From Phycisphaeraceae bacterium (GTDB taxonomy: Bacteria > Planctomycetota > Phycisphaerae > Phycisphaerales > SM1A02): 64,000 bases of DNA. Under the pieces are notes generated by a model. That model did not search any database. It was given only the letters and a program-made list of their open reading frames with translations, and had not been told where the DNA came from. Shown here piece by piece: positions 27,352-34,905 of the stretch (within the stretch, counting starts at the first letter, position 1; every line of letters starts with the position of its first letter). Both the position numbers and the translations under genes were made by a program. Location of the stretch: NCBI GenBank assembly GCA_015709595.1, contig CP054178.1, forward strand, positions 3,353,205 to 3,417,204, read 5' to 3'.

Positions 27352-27417
27352 ATGGCAACCGTCCAGCCGCTCATGTCTTCCCGCCCGAACCGGTCCGGCG
27401 GAACCCGTCATGCTTGA
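27352..27417 (+). CDS. Possible 21-residue upstream ORF in a 387-base divergent intergenic region
   Basis: The gap 27023-27409 separates the SPFH block from the divergent permease gene. In it a GGGGG ribosome site precedes an ATG at 27352 whose 21-codon frame ends at TGA 27415-27417, 8 bases inside the permease gene (ATGCTTGA). It may couple translation of the permease, which has a weak ribosome site of its own. A small hairpin (CCCGC/GCGGG, 27332-27344) and a run of seven Ts near 27290 are the only other features seen. Confidence 0.25.
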   Translation: MATVQPLMSSRPNRSGGTRHA

Positions 27418-28648
27418 ACAGACGCTCGCCATCGTCCGCAACACGTTCTTCGAGAGCATCCGCCAGCCGATCGTGCTGGTGCTGCTGATCGCCGCCACTC
27501 TGCTGCTCATCATCGCCAACGTCACATCGACCTTCACCATGGCGGATGACCAGAAGATGCTCATCGACATCGGGCTGGCGACGGTGTTCGCCTTCGGGGC
27601 CCTGCTGGCGGCCTTCATCGCCTCCAACGTGCTGACGCGTGAGATCGAGAACCGCACGGTGCTGACGGTGGTCTCCAAGCCGGTGGGACGCCCCCTGTTC
27701 GTCATCGGCAAGTACCTGGGCGTGGCCCTGGCCATTCTGGTCGCCTCGGCGTACATGGCCTTCGTCTTCATGCTGGTGGAGCGGCACGGGGTTCTGCAGA
27801 CCACGCGCGACCCGTACCACTACCCGGTCATCGTCTTCGGACTGGTCGCGGCCTTGATCGCCATCTCGGTGAGCGTGTGGTGCAACTACTTCTACGGCAA
27901 GGTGTTCGCCAGCACCATGGTGCTGACCGCCACTCCCCTGGCCGGCCTGGCCTACCTGCTGTCGCTGCTGTTCAAGCACGACTTCACGTTCGTCGCCAAC
28001 CTGCCGCGAGAGTTCAACGCCAACCTGTGGAAGGGCATCATTGTGCTGGTGACCGCCAACATGGTGCTCACCGCGGTGGCCATCACCGTCTCCACCCGCG
28101 CCAACCAGGTGATGACTGTGGTCGTCACGCTCTTTCTGTTCGTCGGGGGAATGATGTCGGACCATCTGTTCGGCAGCCGCCTCTTCCTCCGGGAGCAGGC
28201 GGTTGCGATGAACCGCGCCGTGGCCGAGGACGAAGCGGTGCGCCTGAACGTGAACCTCAAGATCGTGCGCGTGGACGGCATCGAGACGGGCGGCCAGCGC
28301 GAAATCATCGTCGTCAACGATCAGACGTACCGTGAACTGACCGCCAACCAGCGGGCGGACCTTCTCTCCGGCGCCCGCTCCCCCGCGGAGCTGGGGCTGC
28401 GGACGCCCGACTTCGCCTTCGTCTGGAGTCATCTGCGAACCTTCGGAGAGAAGTTCCGCTACCTGCTGGGGCGATTCGGGTACGCCGTCATGCCCAACTT
28501 CCAGGTGCTCTGGCTGTCCGACGCGGTGACGCAGGACCACGTCATCCCCACCACGTACGTGGTGCGGGTGCTCAACTACGCGGCGCTGGTGATCGTGGCC
28601 ATTCTCTCGGTCGCGGTCATCCTGTTCCAGCGACGCGAAGTAGGGTGA
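27410..28648 (+). CDS. ABC-2 type transporter permease
   Basis: A 412-residue membrane protein. After a short lead (MLEQTLAIVRNTFFESIRQ) come about six helices in the first 260 residues and a last one near the C-terminus (about 385-405), with a hydrophilic domain of about 120 residues before it. LTREIENRTVLTVVSKPVGRP mirrors the HEIRDRQIWQLMTKPVTRA segment of the permease at 18946-21000, so both are members of the same family. No ATPase gene adjoins it on its strand; it may use the divergently encoded ATPase. The long open frame upstream of 27410 is antisense to the SPFH gene and is not coding. Confidence 0.8.
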   Translation: MLEQTLAIVRNTFFESIRQPIVLVLLIAATLLLIIANVTSTFTMADDQKMLIDIGLATVFAFGALLAAFIASNVLTREIENRTVLTVVSKPVGRPLFVIGKYLGVALAILVASAYMAFVFMLVERHGVLQTTRDPYHYPVIVFGLVAALIAISVSVWCNYFYGKVFASTMVLTATPLAGLAYLLSLLFKHDFTFVANLPREFNANLWKGIIVLVTANMVLTAVAITVSTRANQVMTVVVTLFLFVGGMMSDHLFGSRLFLREQAVAMNRAVAEDEAVRLNVNLKIVRVDGIETGGQREIIVVNDQTYRELTANQRADLLSGARSPAELGLRTPDFAFVWSHLRTFGEKFRYLLGRFGYAVMPNFQVLWLSDAVTQDHVIPTTYVVRVLNYAALVIVAILSVAVILFQRREVG

Positions 28649-28655
28649 CGAGTAC

Positions 28656-29270
28656 TCAGATCACCTGGCGATCGAAGTCGCTCCAGGACGCCACTTCCCT
28701 TCGAATCCTGGCGCGGCTGAACCAGATCATCAGAAACACCGGCAGAACCAGCCCCCACACGCCGAAGATCAGCGGGTTGAGGGTCTGCATGGTCTGCTCG
28801 AACGGCGTCAGGACGATGCCGGCTTCATCCATGCGCTTCGTGGTCACACCGCCCATGTAAAGGGCCACGCCCACGGAGCCGCACACGAACAGCGCCTTGG
28901 CGATCGACCACAGCATGCAGGATCGTCCCGTCCACCCCTTCCGCATCGTCAACCCGATCCCGTTGATCAGAAGCCATCCCGCCAATGCCAGCCCCACGAT
29001 CGCCAGCGCCAGGGTGAGCGCCATGAAGTCGCGCAGAAGCTCCGTCTGCAGCTCGAGCTTGTCCAACTCCTCACGGGGCATGTTGCCCTGCTGAGCCATC
29101 GCGAGGAACCGCTCCATCATGAACTGCGAACCCGCCTGAACGCACGTGCAACCCAGCCCGCAGATTCCCAGCACGATGGCGATGATGCCGATCACTTTCG
29201 GCCAGGCGGACTGCTGCCCCAGATCGTCGGCGATCGCGCCGGGATCCATTGGTGGCGACATGGTGCTCAT
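28656..29270 (-). CDS. Small polytopic membrane protein, unknown function
   Basis: A 204-residue protein with about four hydrophobic segments (25-46, 80-103, 120-140, 163-182) and a short basic tail. Cysteines in GICGLGCTCVQAG fall in the first helix. No family is recognised. The start at 29270 is well supported by AAGGAGAA three bases before the ATG. It ends 7 bases from the convergent permease gene. Confidence 0.5.
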   Translation of the reverse strand: MSTMSPPMDPGAIADDLGQQSAWPKVIGIIAIVLGICGLGCTCVQAGSQFMMERFLAMAQQGNMPREELDKLELQTELLRDFMALTLALAIVGLALAGWLLINGIGLTMRKGWTGRSCMLWSIAKALFVCGSVGVALYMGGVTTKRMDEAGIVLTPFEQTMQTLNPLIFGVWGLVLPVFLMIWFSRARIRREVASWSDFDRQVI

Positions 29271-29350
29271 GGATTCTCCTTGTCAGGTTGATGCGGTGGA
29301 ACCGACCACGCAATCTCATGACTTGTAGGGGAAACGGACCTTGTTGTCTT

Positions 29351-29374
29351 GTCCCGTCGGCATTCCGGCGGGAC
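29351..29374 (-). terminator. Hairpin after pheS
   Basis: A 10-bp stem (GTCCCGTCGG with CCGGCGGGAC, one G-T pair) with a 4-base loop lies between the pheS stop and the next leftward gene. It has no T run on the minus strand, so it may be a Rho-assisted terminator or only an RNA stabiliser. Confidence 0.4.
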
Positions 29375-29401
29375 ATTCGAGTCCTCTCACGGTCCATCCC
29401 G

Positions 29402-30385
29402 TCAGAACTGACGCAGAAACCTGGCGTCGTTCTCGAACAGCCAGCGGATGTCGGGAATGCCATAGCGCCGCATGGCGATGCGCTCGATGCCCAGCCCGAA
29501 GGCGAAGCCGGTCCACTGCTCCGGGTCATATCCGACGGCGCGGAAGACGTTGGGATCAACCATGCCGCACCCCCCCAGCTCCACCCACTGCCATTGCCCC
29601 TTCACCTGCATCTTCATGTCCACTTCCGCGGACGGCTCGGTGAAGGGGAAGAACGAGGGCCGCATGCGCACTTCCGCCTCCGGGCCGAAGTATGAACGCG
29701 CGAACTGAAACAGCGTCGTCTTCAGGTCCACCATCGACACGCCCCGATCAACGTACAACCCCTCCACCTGGTGGAACATGCTGAAGTGCGTGGCGTCATG
29801 CGTGTCCGGTCGGTAGACGCGTCCGCAGGCGATGACCTTGATGGGCGGCGGTGACTTCTCCATGGCGCGTATCTGCACCGTGGACGTCTGCGTGCGCAGA
29901 AGCCGCCCGCCTCCCATGTAGAAGTTGTCCGTCGACTCCCTCGCCGGGTGGTTCTCGGGAATGTTCAGCGCCGTGAAGTTGTGCCACTCATCCTCGACCT
30001 CAGGGCCTTCGGCGATTGCGAAGCCCATGCGCGCAAAGACGTCGGTGATCTCGTCGATCGTTCGACTGAGAATGTGCCGTCGCCCCAGCCCCTGCTCCAG
30101 CCCCGGCTCGGTGACGTCAATGGCGGGTCCGCTCATCGCGGGGCGTCCGACCGCCTGACGCCGCTGCTCGAACGCTCCTTCCAGCGCGGCCTTGACCTCG
30201 TTGAGCCGTTTGCCCACGAGCGGCTTCTCGTCCCTGGGCACGTCCTTGAGCATGGGCATCAGGGCCTTGAGTCGGCCGTTCGTGCCCAGGAACCGAATGC
30301 GCCAGGCCTCGAGCGCCTCCGCATCGCCCGCTGACTCAAGAGCGGCAAGCCCCTCACGTTCCAGTTCATTGACCGCGTCGAGCAT
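29402..30385 (-). CDS. pheS: Phenylalanyl-tRNA synthetase alpha subunit
   Basis: Catalytic subunit of the alpha2-beta2 synthetase that charges tRNA-Phe. The 327 residues contain the N-terminal coiled coil (about 1-85), then class II motif 2 (VYRPDTHDATHFSMFHQVEG), the phenylalanine pocket (PSFFPFTEPSAEVD; WVELGGCGMVDPNV) and motif 3 (GFAFGLGIERIAMRRYGI). The ATG at 30385 gives the normal start. pheT is not adjacent. A -10-like TACACT ends 6 bases before the ATG, so the transcript may be leaderless. Confidence 0.96.
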   Translation of the reverse strand: MLDAVNELEREGLAALESAGDAEALEAWRIRFLGTNGRLKALMPMLKDVPRDEKPLVGKRLNEVKAALEGAFEQRRQAVGRPAMSGPAIDVTEPGLEQGLGRRHILSRTIDEITDVFARMGFAIAEGPEVEDEWHNFTALNIPENHPARESTDNFYMGGGRLLRTQTSTVQIRAMEKSPPPIKVIACGRVYRPDTHDATHFSMFHQVEGLYVDRGVSMVDLKTTLFQFARSYFGPEAEVRMRPSFFPFTEPSAEVDMKMQVKGQWQWVELGGCGMVDPNVFRAVGYDPEQWTGFAFGLGIERIAMRRYGIPDIRWLFENDARFLRQF

Positions 30386-30391
30386 GGGCAG

Positions 30392-30418
30392 AGTGTAGGC
30401 GAACCCGTGCGGCGTCAA
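30392..30418 (-). promoter_or_regulatory. Candidate leaderless promoter of pheS
   Basis: On the minus strand TTGACG (30418-30413) and TACACT (30397-30392) are 15 bases apart; the -10 ends 6 bases before the pheS ATG. Transcription should start at or next to the start codon, and no ribosome-binding site is visible. Confidence 0.45.
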
Positions 30419-30557
30419 CCCCCGAACGCGCCTCCCAGATGTCAACGCTTGCCGGGGTCATCCAAGTCATCCATGTTCCGTCAACCCGCGACCCGAACTG
30501 ACACACCGGCCCGTGACGGATTGGACACTTCTCCCGGAGGCACTGCGGAGCATTGTC

Positions 30558-31001
30558 ATGCCCGAATCCCGCGAACCCAGGCGATTCCTGCGCACGCGCG
30601 ATCTGTTCGGCTTCCTCGCCGTGCTCCTGATGGGCGCAGCGCTCATCTACACGGCTCTCTCACGCGAGGCGTCCACCGCCAGTCTTTCACTCGCGGCCTT
30701 CCTGTTGGCGGGGTTGCTCCTGCTGACGGGCTACGGCGGCGCCTACTTCCTCGACCGGCTGAGCCAGAAATACCGAGCCCTCAGTTCCAAGAAGCACCGC
30801 CCCATTGTGCTCGGCGGGCTCATTGTGCTGGCGATCGTCGGCGGCGTGCTGTTTGTGCGTGAACCGAAGCGCGCCATGGCCGGCATCCGCGAAACCACCG
30901 CGCAGGTGGTGGACTTCGTCGATCGCCAGCGCGCCCACTTCGGACTGCCCGGACCGGAGAACTCGGCGCCGACGGCTCAGAAGTCGTCGCACGCGCGGTA
31001 G
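30558..31001 (+). CDS. Small membrane protein, unknown function
   Basis: A 147-residue protein with three hydrophobic segments (about 15-34, 41-62 and 83-102) separated by short basic loops, and a hydrophilic C-terminal tail that could be cytoplasmic (TTAQVVDFVDRQRAHFG). No family is recognised. The ATG at 30558, with GGAG 8 bases upstream, is preferred to the GTG at 30513. Its 3' end overlaps the convergent gene by 25 bases. Confidence 0.5.
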   Translation: MPESREPRRFLRTRDLFGFLAVLLMGAALIYTALSREASTASLSLAAFLLAGLLLLTGYGGAYFLDRLSQKYRALSSKKHRPIVLGGLIVLAIVGGVLFVREPKRAMAGIRETTAQVVDFVDRQRAHFGLPGPENSAPTAQKSSHAR

Positions 31002-31903
31002 GCGTCGATCACCGCCCTTTCGCCTTCCTTGCCGCCCCGGCTGTTGCCGTGCTCCATGCCCATCACGCCGGTGAATCCCTTGCGGTGAATGTGGCGGAAG
31101 ATGTTTCGGTAGTTGATCTCACCCGTGGTCGGCTCGGCACGGCCGGGGTTGTCACCCATCTGGAAGTAGGCGATTTCGCTCCACGCCAGGTCGATATTGG
31201 GAATCAGGTTTCCCTCGGTGATCTGCTGGTGATACAGATCGTCAAGAATCTTGCAGGCGGGGCTGTTGACGGCGCGGCAGATGTTGAAGGCCTGGGGAAC
31301 CCCCGTCAGGAACATGCCGGGATGATCGCGCCACGGGTTGAGCGGCTCGAGCACCATCACCAGCCCGTGCGGCTCGAAGATTTCCGCCCCGCGCCGCAGG
31401 CACTCGACCACGTTGGCGGTCTGATAGTCCATCTCCAGCCGGGGCACGGTCGTGCCCGGCACCACCGTCATCCAGGTTGCGTTGACTCGCTGGGCCACCT
31501 CCACCGCCTTGCGGCACTCCTCGACGAACTTCTCGCGGGCATCCTGCTTGCCGCTGGCGAGCGTCTGCCCCCATGCGGTCCCCATGTTGACCACGAACAC
31601 GCCCATCATGATCCCCAGGTCTGTCATGGCCTTGGCCAGCCGCTCCTGCTCCTCCACGGATCGGCCCGCCATGCCGTTGTCCTCCCAGGCGGAGAAGCCC
31701 TCGTCCGCCGCGAACTTGAGCTGATCCACCAGGTCGTCTCCAGCGTGGTTGCGGAACATGCCGAAGTGCGGCGCGTACTTGAGTTTGAACGGACCACCAC
31801 GTTGAACTGCGGACTGAGCGACCGAGGGGGAAGAACCCACGCCCGTCACCACGGTGGCGGAACCGACGGCGGCGGCGGTTGACAGAAAATTGCGGCGGTT
31901 CAT
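30977..31903 (-). CDS. Tat-exported xylose-isomerase-like TIM-barrel protein (hydroxypyruvate isomerase-like)
   Basis: A 308-residue protein. The N-terminus MNRRNFLSTAAAVGSATVV carries a twin-arginine signal (residues 3-4) followed by a hydrophobic stretch, so it is probably exported folded. The rest is an AP endonuclease 2/xylose isomerase TIM barrel. Metal-site candidates are the glutamate in MVLEPLNPW, the aspartate in CKILDDLYHQQ and the glutamate in GVMGMEHG. It resembles hydroxypyruvate isomerase-like proteins that are abundant in planctomycetes. The substrate is unknown. ATG 31903 has GGAG 8 bases upstream and puts RR where a Tat signal needs it. Confidence 0.8.
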   Translation of the reverse strand: MNRRNFLSTAAAVGSATVVTGVGSSPSVAQSAVQRGGPFKLKYAPHFGMFRNHAGDDLVDQLKFAADEGFSAWEDNGMAGRSVEEQERLAKAMTDLGIMMGVFVVNMGTAWGQTLASGKQDAREKFVEECRKAVEVAQRVNATWMTVVPGTTVPRLEMDYQTANVVECLRRGAEIFEPHGLVMVLEPLNPWRDHPGMFLTGVPQAFNICRAVNSPACKILDDLYHQQITEGNLIPNIDLAWSEIAYFQMGDNPGRAEPTTGEINYRNIFRHIHRKGFTGVMGMEHGNSRGGKEGERAVIDAYRACDDF

Positions 31904-32032
31904 GGGGGCATCTCCGGTGGAACGTGGGGCATCCTGACTTGAGACAGGCACAGCATAGGGGAACAGGCCGGTCCGATGGAAGGTTCCATCGGTCTGGAGC
32001 GGTGACTTGATGGCGACGACCTGGAAGCCCGA

Positions 32033-32060
32033 TTGACCCCCCCTGTGGGAGCCCTACAAT
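32033..32060 (+). promoter_or_regulatory. Strong-looking sigma-70-type promoter
   Basis: TTGACC (32033-32038) and TACAAT (32055-32060) are 16 bases apart, each 5 of 6 to consensus. No protein start follows closely; the next gene on this strand is tRNA-Gln about 270 bases on. The promoter therefore probably drives tRNA-Gln and the genes behind it, or a separate small RNA. Confidence 0.6.
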
Positions 32061-32337
32061 CGGCACTCCCTCATCAGGGGCCGTCGGTCATGATCTGAGA
32101 AGCCGCCGGACAGGAACACAGGCCAGGCGCCTGTGCCACTGCACCGCAAGGGGTTTCGACGAGAGGGGCCGCATGGGGCGTCCGGTTGCGGCTGGGATGC
32201 TCCCGCCTTGAGGGTCAGCCGCGGATTCTGCCTTCGGCCGGTGCCGAACGCCGAACCGCGACAGCGTTCGGTTTCCCCGCTTGGCGGGGCTGGAGTTCGG
32301 TGCGTGGGCCGGCGGTCGTGAAGCGATCTCCGCCGAT
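32061..32337 (+). other. Structured leader between promoter and tRNA-Gln, no gene recognised
   Basis: No convincing coding frame on either strand. Three perfect hairpins can be drawn: CACAGGC-N5-GCCTGTG (32117-32135), CCGAACGC-N12-GCGTTCGG (32244-32271) and CCCCGC-TTG-GCGGGG (32275-32289). The first has the look of a short interspersed palindrome. It may be the processed leader of the tRNA transcript or an uncharacterised RNA. No known riboswitch, RNase P, SRP or tmRNA pattern was found. The remaining part of the gap (31904-32032) shows nothing. Confidence 0.35.
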
Positions 32338-32408
32338 TGGCCCGTGGTGTAACGGTAGCACCCCAGATTTTGGTTCTGGTTGTCCTGGTTCGAATCCAGG
32401 CGGGTCAG
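32338..32408 (+). tRNA. tRNA-Gln (anticodon TTG)
   Basis: Acceptor TGGCCCG pairs with CGGGTCA with one G-T pair; D stem GTGT/GCAC, anticodon stem CCAGA/TCTGG with loop TTTTGGT (anticodon TTG), and T arm CCTGG-TTCGAAT-CCAGG all form. The discriminator is G and the CCA is not encoded. The next gene starts 26 bases on, so the tRNA is probably cut from a longer messenger. Confidence 0.96.
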
Positions 32409-32433
32409 TTCCACGGCTGGCGGCGGACAAGGC

Positions 32434-33222
32434 GTGCAGCACACTCAACCATCATCCCGACAGACGAGCAGCCGCCGGGTCGCGGGGGTCATCCTCGCCG
32501 CCGGCAAGGGTACGCGCATGCCGGGCGACCTGCCCAAGGTGGCGCACCTGGTGGCCGACCGGCCGATGGTGGCGTGGGTGGTGGACGCGGTGAGGGAGGT
32601 TGGCGCCGATCCGATCGTGCTCATCGTCGGGTATCGGCAGGAGGTCATCCGCTCGCTGGTCCAGGGCGATGACGACATCGTGTTCGCGGTTCAATCCGAA
32701 CAACTCGGCACCGCCCACGCCGTGGAGAGCGCCCGCTCCGTGCTGGCGGGCTTCGATGGCGACGTGTTCGTGCTGGCCGGCGACGGACCGCTGATCCGCC
32801 CGGAGACGCTTCGCACCCTGCTGGAGCGACATCGCTCCACCGGCGCGGCGGCCACGCTGGCCACCTCCGTCATCCCCGACCCCACGGGCTACGGGCGGAT
32901 CGTGCGCGACCCGGCGGGACGCTTCGAGCAGATCGTGGAGCACAAGAACGCCACGCCCGAGCAGCGAGCCATCCGCGAGGTCAACCCCAGTTACTACTGC
33001 TTCGACGCCCGCCGACTCTTCGACGCTCTCCCTCGCGTATCGCGCGACGCCGTGTCGGGTGAGTATTACCTGACGGACGTGCCGGCGCTTCTCAAGCGCG
33101 AAGGGCGCCGTGTGGAAGTGATCGACGCGGTGCCGCCAGAGGACGTGCTGTCCATCAACACCGAGCCGCAGCGACAGGAAGTGGAGCGGATTCTGCAGCA
33201 GCGTCTGGAGGTGCCGCGATGA
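32434..33222 (+). CDS. Single-domain sugar-phosphate nucleotidyltransferase (GlmU N-domain-like)
   Basis: A 262-residue nucleotidyltransferase with the Rossmann-like signature GVILAAGKGTRMPG, then PKVAHLV, the QLGTAHAV base-binding segment, the metal site VLAGDGPLI and the EVNPSYYCFDARRLF block typical of GlmU uridyltransferase domains. GlmU normally has a second, left-handed beta-helix acetyltransferase domain; here it is missing, so acetylation must come from elsewhere or the substrate differs. The open frame runs back into tRNA-Gln, but the GTG at 32434 is the only start after the tRNA and before the nucleotide motif. Its stop overlaps prs by 4 bases, the usual glmU-prs neighbourhood. Confidence 0.82.
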   Translation: MQHTQPSSRQTSSRRVAGVILAAGKGTRMPGDLPKVAHLVADRPMVAWVVDAVREVGADPIVLIVGYRQEVIRSLVQGDDDIVFAVQSEQLGTAHAVESARSVLAGFDGDVFVLAGDGPLIRPETLRTLLERHRSTGAAATLATSVIPDPTGYGRIVRDPAGRFEQIVEHKNATPEQRAIREVNPSYYCFDARRLFDALPRVSRDAVSGEYYLTDVPALLKREGRRVEVIDAVPPEDVLSINTEPQRQEVERILQQRLEVPR

Positions 33223-34202
33223 GCGCCGCCGACCGCGATGTGCTGAAGATCTTCGCCGGTCGCGCGGGGCGCGCCCTGGCGCAGGCCATGTGCGATCACC
33301 TCGAACTGCCCCTGGGCAAGGCCAGCGTGGAGACCTTCCCGGACGGCGAAGTGATCGTGAAGGTGGATGAGGACGTGCGCGGCCGGGATTGCTTCGTGGT
33401 GCAATCCACCAGCGACCCCGTCAACGCCAACCTGATGGAGCTGCTCATCTTCATCGACTGCCTGCGGCGGGCCAGCGCCAAGCGCATCACCGCGGTGATT
33501 CCCTATTACGGGTACGCGCGGCAGGACCGCAAGGACGAGGGCCGCGTGCCCATCACCGCCAAGCTGGTGGCGAACCTCATCACCGCCGCTGGGGCGGATC
33601 GCGTGCTGTGCATGGACCTGCACGCGGCGCAGATCCAGGGGTTCTTCGACATTCCCGTCGATCATCTGGCCGCGGCGCCGGTGTTCTTCCAGTACTTCGT
33701 CGATCACCGGCCCGACTACGGCGACCTGGTGCTGGTCAGCCCGGACGTGGGCAATGTGAAGGTGGCCAAGGGCTTCGCCACCATGCTTGACGCCGACCTG
33801 GCCATCATCGACAAGCGCCGCGTCTCGGGCGACCGCGTCGCCAGCAGCACGCTGATCGGCGATGTGCGGGGGCGCACCGTGCTCATGTTCGACGACCTGA
33901 TCTCCACCGCCGGCACGGTGTGCGAGGCGGCTCGCCTGGTGATGGAGCAGGGCGCCACGGACGTGATCGCCGCCGCCACCCACGCCGTCATGGTCGGTCT
34001 GGCGCTGGAGCGGCTCAACGAGTCTCCCATCAGCCAGGTCATCGTGACCGACACGATTCCCAACGGCGAGCGGCTCAAGCCGATCCAGCACAAGCTTCAG
34101 ATTCTCTCGGTGGCGCACCTGCTGGGGCAGGCGGTCCACCGCATTCACCACGACATGTCCATTTCCGCGCTGTTCCGCGAGATCGGCGCCACCAAGCGAT
34201 AG
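33219..34202 (+). CDS. prs: Ribose-phosphate pyrophosphokinase
   Basis: It makes PRPP from ribose 5-phosphate and ATP; PRPP feeds purine, pyrimidine, histidine and tryptophan synthesis. The 327 residues include the flexible catalytic loop (YYGYARQDRK), the divalent-metal signature DLHAAQIQGFFD and the PRPP loop MFDDLISTAGT. It overlaps the upstream nucleotidyltransferase (ATGA) and is followed by rplY after 46 bases. PRPP is also the substrate of HisG encoded at 41.2 kb. Confidence 0.97.
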   Translation: MSAADRDVLKIFAGRAGRALAQAMCDHLELPLGKASVETFPDGEVIVKVDEDVRGRDCFVVQSTSDPVNANLMELLIFIDCLRRASAKRITAVIPYYGYARQDRKDEGRVPITAKLVANLITAAGADRVLCMDLHAAQIQGFFDIPVDHLAAAPVFFQYFVDHRPDYGDLVLVSPDVGNVKVAKGFATMLDADLAIIDKRRVSGDRVASSTLIGDVRGRTVLMFDDLISTAGTVCEAARLVMEQGATDVIAAATHAVMVGLALERLNESPISQVIVTDTIPNGERLKPIQHKLQILSVAHLLGQAVHRIHHDMSISALFREIGATKR

Positions 34203-34248
34203 AACCCAGACGCACTCGAATCACCGTATTCCGGACGAGGAGCCCATC

Positions 34249-34896
34249 ATGGCACACGAGACACCCACCATCACCGCCCACACGCGCGACCGGCTCGGTA
34301 CGCGCTACGCAAGACGGCTGCGCTCCGCCGGCCGCCTGCCCGCCGTGATCTACGGCCACCAGCAGGATCCCATCTCCGTCAGCGTGGACGAGAAGGAGAC
34401 GCTCATCCATCTGCGGCGCGGCGCGCACCTGCTCAACGTCAAGATCGAGGGAGGCCCCACCGAAACCTGCCTGGTGAAGGACGTGCAGTTCGGCTACTTG
34501 GGCGACAACGTCGTGCATCTGGACTTCACCCGGGTGGACCTGGAGGAAGAGGTCGAAGTGGCCGTCCACCTGCACTTCGTGGGCCAGCCGGAAGAGGCCA
34601 AGAAGCCCGGCGCGGTGCTCAACACCCACATGACCGAACTCGAAGTCATCTGCAAGGCCGGTGAGATTCCCTCCGAGATCAAGGTCGACCTGAGCAAGAT
34701 GGTCGGCGAGACGCTCACGGTGGCCGACCTGGTGCTGCCGCCCGGCGTGCGGGCGGCGGAAAGTCCCGAGTCCTTCGTCGTCCACATCACCTTCGTGGCC
34801 GAGGAGGAGGCGGTGGGCGAGCAGGCCGAGGTCGCCGGCGCCGCCGAGCCGGAGGTCATCACCGAGAAGAAGGCCGAACCCGCCGCCGAGGAGTGA
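34249..34896 (+). CDS. rplY: Ribosomal protein bL25, CTC long form
   Basis: A 215-residue 5S-rRNA-binding protein of the 50S subunit. The L25 domain covers about 1-95 (RLGTRYARRLRSAGRLPAVIYG) and the TL5/CTC beta domain about 96-190 (VHLHFVGQPEEAKKPGAVLN). The tail is acidic and Ala/Glu-rich. GAGGAG lies just before the ATG. The gene sits between prs and pth, the standard order. Confidence 0.95.
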   Translation: MAHETPTITAHTRDRLGTRYARRLRSAGRLPAVIYGHQQDPISVSVDEKETLIHLRRGAHLLNVKIEGGPTETCLVKDVQFGYLGDNVVHLDFTRVDLEEEVEVAVHLHFVGQPEEAKKPGAVLNTHMTELEVICKAGEIPSEIKVDLSKMVGETLTVADLVLPPGVRAAESPESFVVHITFVAEEEAVGEQAEVAGAAEPEVITEKKAEPAAEE

Positions 34897-34905
34897 TTCA
34901 GCGTC

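Noticed and set aside
24797-28648. A 1283-codon open frame on the plus strand
   Set aside because: Its first two thirds are antisense to the SPFH genes and have a His/Gln/Arg-rich composition unlike a protein family. Only the part from 27410 is a real gene.
30513-30557. GTG start for the small membrane protein
   Set aside because: The ATG at 30558 has a better ribosome site and the extra 15 residues add nothing membrane- or family-like.
32061-32337. Cobalamin or other known riboswitch upstream of tRNA-Gln
   Set aside because: A GCCACTG stretch resembles part of the B12 element, but the other conserved boxes and order are missing and no fitting gene follows.
32380-32433. Nucleotidyltransferase start inside tRNA-Gln
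   Set aside because: The ATG at 32380 lies in the anticodon/variable region of the tRNA. The GTG at 32434 is the first start after it.
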